Shown in pieces: positions 62,224 to 64,000 of a DNA stretch of 64,000 nt (position 1 is the first letter of the stretch; every line of letters starts with the position of its first letter). The stretch is from assembly GCF_012927165.1 (NCBI RefSeq), contig NZ_JABBGA010000002.1, positions 1 through 64,000 of the forward strand. The letters are read 5' to 3'. This DNA is from Zoogloea dura (lineage in GTDB: Bacteria; Pseudomonadota; Gammaproteobacteria; Burkholderiales; Rhodocyclaceae). Position numbers and translations under genes: made by a program. The notes below the pieces were generated by a model. That model had not been told where the DNA came from. It made no database searches and saw nothing but the letters and a program-made list of their open reading frames with translations.

Positions 62224-63887
62224 GTCCGGGCTCCGGCTTGCAGCACGGTCTGGGCCTGCTGGCGCAGCAGGTATTTCTGCACCTTGCCGGTAGCGGTCTT
62301 GCTGAGGGGGCCGAAGATCACGTGGCGGGGCGCCTTGAAATGGGCCATGCGGGCCCGGCAGAAAGCCACGACATCGTCGGCCGCCAGCCTGCCGGCCCCC
62401 TCCTTGAGGCTGATGAAGGCGCAGGGCACTTCTCCCCAGCGCACATCCGCCACGGCCACCACCGCGGCCTCGAGGATGTCAGGGTGGCGGCACAGCACCT
62501 CCTCGACCTCCAGGGACGAAATATTCTCTCCACCAGAGATGATGATGTCCCTGGCCCGATCGCGGATCTCGATGTAGCCGTCGGGATGCCAGACCGCCAG
62601 ATCCCCGGTATGGTAGAAGCCCCCCGCCAGAGCCCTGGCGCTGGCCCCCGGGTTGTCGAGATAGCCTTTCATGATGGCGTGGCCCCGGAGCATGACCTCC
62701 CCCATGGTCTCGCCGTCCTGCGGCACCGGCTCCAGGGTGGCCGGGTCCGCCACCATCAGGGCCCCCTGGGCCAGCATGGGCACGCCCTGGCGGGCCATCA
62801 TGCGGGCCCGCTCCTCGCTGGACAGACGCGACCAGGCCGGCTGCCAGGCACAGACCGTGGCCGGCCCGTAGGACTCGGTAGTGCCGTACAGATGCACCAC
62901 CCGAAAGCCCATCGCCGCCATGCCCGCAATGACAGTGGACGGAGGCGCGGCGCCGCCGACCCCGATCTGCACGCTGTGCTGAAAGCGCCGCTTGTGGTGC
63001 TCCGGAGCGTGGATCAGCATGTTCAGGACGACTGGCGCGCCATGCATGTGGGTGACCTTCTCCTCGGCGATCAGGCGGAAGACCGCCGCCGTATCCAGCT
63101 GGCGCAGGCAGACATGCGTGCCGCAGGCCGCCGTCACCGCCCAGGGGTAGGTCCAGCCATTGCAGTGGAACATCGGCAGGGTCCACAGGTAGACGCTGTC
63201 CGCATCCAGCCGGGAGGCGATGAGGTTCGACAGGGCGTTGAGGTAGGCACCCCGGGCGTGGTAGACCACCCCCTTGGGGTCCCCCGTCGTGCCGGACGTG
63301 TATTGCAGGCTGACAGCCTGCCACTCATCCCGCTGCGGGGGCACAAATTGCGCCACATCGGCGGCGGCCAGCATGGCCTCGTACTCCCACTCCCCCACCC
63401 GCGGACAGGTGGGCAGATCGGCAATATCCACCACCGGCAGGACCCGCCCCAGGCGCGCCCGCGCAGTGGCGACCACCTCACCGTACTCCGTATCCGCCAG
63501 AAGCAGGCGGGCCCCGCCATGCTGCAGGTGAAAGGCGATGGTCTCCGCATCGAGCCGCGTGTTGATGGGGTTGAGGATGGCGCCAAGCATCGGAACGGCA
63601 AAGTGCGCCTCGAGCATGGCGGGCACATTCGGTGCCAGGATGGCCACCGTTTCGCCGGGGCAGATACCCTGCTGCTGCAAGGCCGCGGCAAGGCGGCAGA
63701 CGCGCTCGTGGAACTGTCGGTAGCTCAGCCTCCGGTAGCCGTGGATGACCGCCGTCTTGTCCGGATGGCAACGCACCGCGTGCTCGAGGAAATGCACCGG
63801 ATCCAGGGGCATCCAGTTGGCCGAAGTCCTGGTGAGACCGTCGACGCCGACCGCTTCGTATTCCCTGGGTGGAAAGGGTGCTGTCAT
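62220..63887 (-). CDS. AMP-forming acyl-CoA synthetase
   Basis: 555 residues from ATG 63887. An upstream in-frame start at 63974 adds an Arg-rich tail and is unlikely. ANL superfamily motifs: YTSGTTGDPKGVVYHARGA (P-loop), IGVGGAAPP, HLYGTTESYGPATV, YHTGDLAVWHPDGYIEIRDR and the catalytic Lys in KTATGKVQKYLL. The pattern is near medium/short-chain acyl-CoA and DmdB-like synthetases rather than classical malonyl-CoA synthetase (MatB). Coupling to malonyl-CoA decarboxylase makes malonate or a methylmalonate-type acid plausible but unproven. Confidence 0.9.
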   Translation of the reverse strand: MTAPFPPREYEAVGVDGLTRTSANWMPLDPVHFLEHAVRCHPDKTAVIHGYRRLSYRQFHERVCRLAAALQQQGICPGETVAILAPNVPAMLEAHFAVPMLGAILNPINTRLDAETIAFHLQHGGARLLLADTEYGEVVATARARLGRVLPVVDIADLPTCPRVGEWEYEAMLAAADVAQFVPPQRDEWQAVSLQYTSGTTGDPKGVVYHARGAYLNALSNLIASRLDADSVYLWTLPMFHCNGWTYPWAVTAACGTHVCLRQLDTAAVFRLIAEEKVTHMHGAPVVLNMLIHAPEHHKRRFQHSVQIGVGGAAPPSTVIAGMAAMGFRVVHLYGTTESYGPATVCAWQPAWSRLSSEERARMMARQGVPMLAQGALMVADPATLEPVPQDGETMGEVMLRGHAIMKGYLDNPGASARALAGGFYHTGDLAVWHPDGYIEIRDRARDIIISGGENISSLEVEEVLCRHPDILEAAVVAVADVRWGEVPCAFISLKEGAGRLAADDVVAFCRARMAHFKAPRHVIFGPLSKTATGKVQKYLLRQQAQTVLQAGART

Positions 63888-64000
63888 GATGAGGGGTCTC
63901 CAGTGAAGCCGCCGGGCTGGCTCGGAACGGTGGCGGCAGACGGCGCCCACTGTAGCGGAGCCCCCACGGAGCACTTTGCCGGCACGGCCACCAGATATGC
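63888..64000. other. Right edge of the window
   Basis: 113 bases. The upstream sequence of the acyl-CoA synthetase gene; no gene or motif recognised. Confidence 0.5.

Overview
The window looks like the chromosome of a GC-rich betaproteobacterium, probably of the Rhodocyclales (Azospira/Zoogloea-like). This rests on codon use, a Pro-Arg-His tRNA cluster, a DUF1415 gene, a DsbD plus peroxiredoxin-like pair, and an abundance of c-type cytochromes. The taxonomic call is an inference. I see no insertion sequence, phage gene or CRISPR array.

Region 1 (1-18727, all minus strand) is a surface-protein secretion locus. A TolC-like outer-membrane lipoprotein and a short HlyD/RND-type membrane fusion protein are followed by a giant repetitive adhesin of at least 5443 codons, whose C-terminus lies beyond the left edge. 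The adhesin has an ESPR-like start without a hydrophobic signal core, an LEPR-like motif, two DUF4347 domains, many Ig/cadherin-like modules, a propeller-like insert and an almost identical 387-bp tandem array.

Region 2 (19042-44217) is the most interesting part. Two paralogous minus-strand operons each carry a large DUF1549/DUF1553 protein, a DUF1501 protein, a periplasmic peroxiredoxin and a diheme cytochrome c4. The longer operon adds two small c'-like cytochromes, a Tat-exported molybdenum hydroxylase (two subunits) and a DUF6491 protein. On the plus strand follow two paralogous TonB-dependent receptors, a lectin-like secreted protein, a DsbD/ScsB-like disulfide reductase and a periplasmic peroxiredoxin-like protein. 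Sigma-54 (-24/-12) promoter matches lie in the right orientation before both receptors and before the shorter operon, with a weaker one before the longer operon. I read this as one co-regulated envelope system that imports and oxidises an unknown substrate.

Region 3 (44296-52884) is housekeeping: a small Cys-rich protein coupled to a thioredoxin, a HIT protein, an MscS channel with a cyclic-nucleotide domain, an rRNA methyltransferase, an RbgA/YlqF-type GTPase, DUF1415, a second methyltransferase, a DUF4124 protein and an acyltransferase-like protein.

Region 4 (52918-64000) holds tRNA-Pro, tRNA-Arg and tRNA-His with a strong promoter and terminator, a multi-PAS histidine kinase and an ADP-forming acyl-CoA synthetase/GNAT fusion. 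A minus-strand acyl-CoA cluster follows: AMP-forming acyl-CoA synthetase, malonyl-CoA decarboxylase, isochorismatase-like hydrolase and 3-hydroxyacyl-CoA dehydrogenase.
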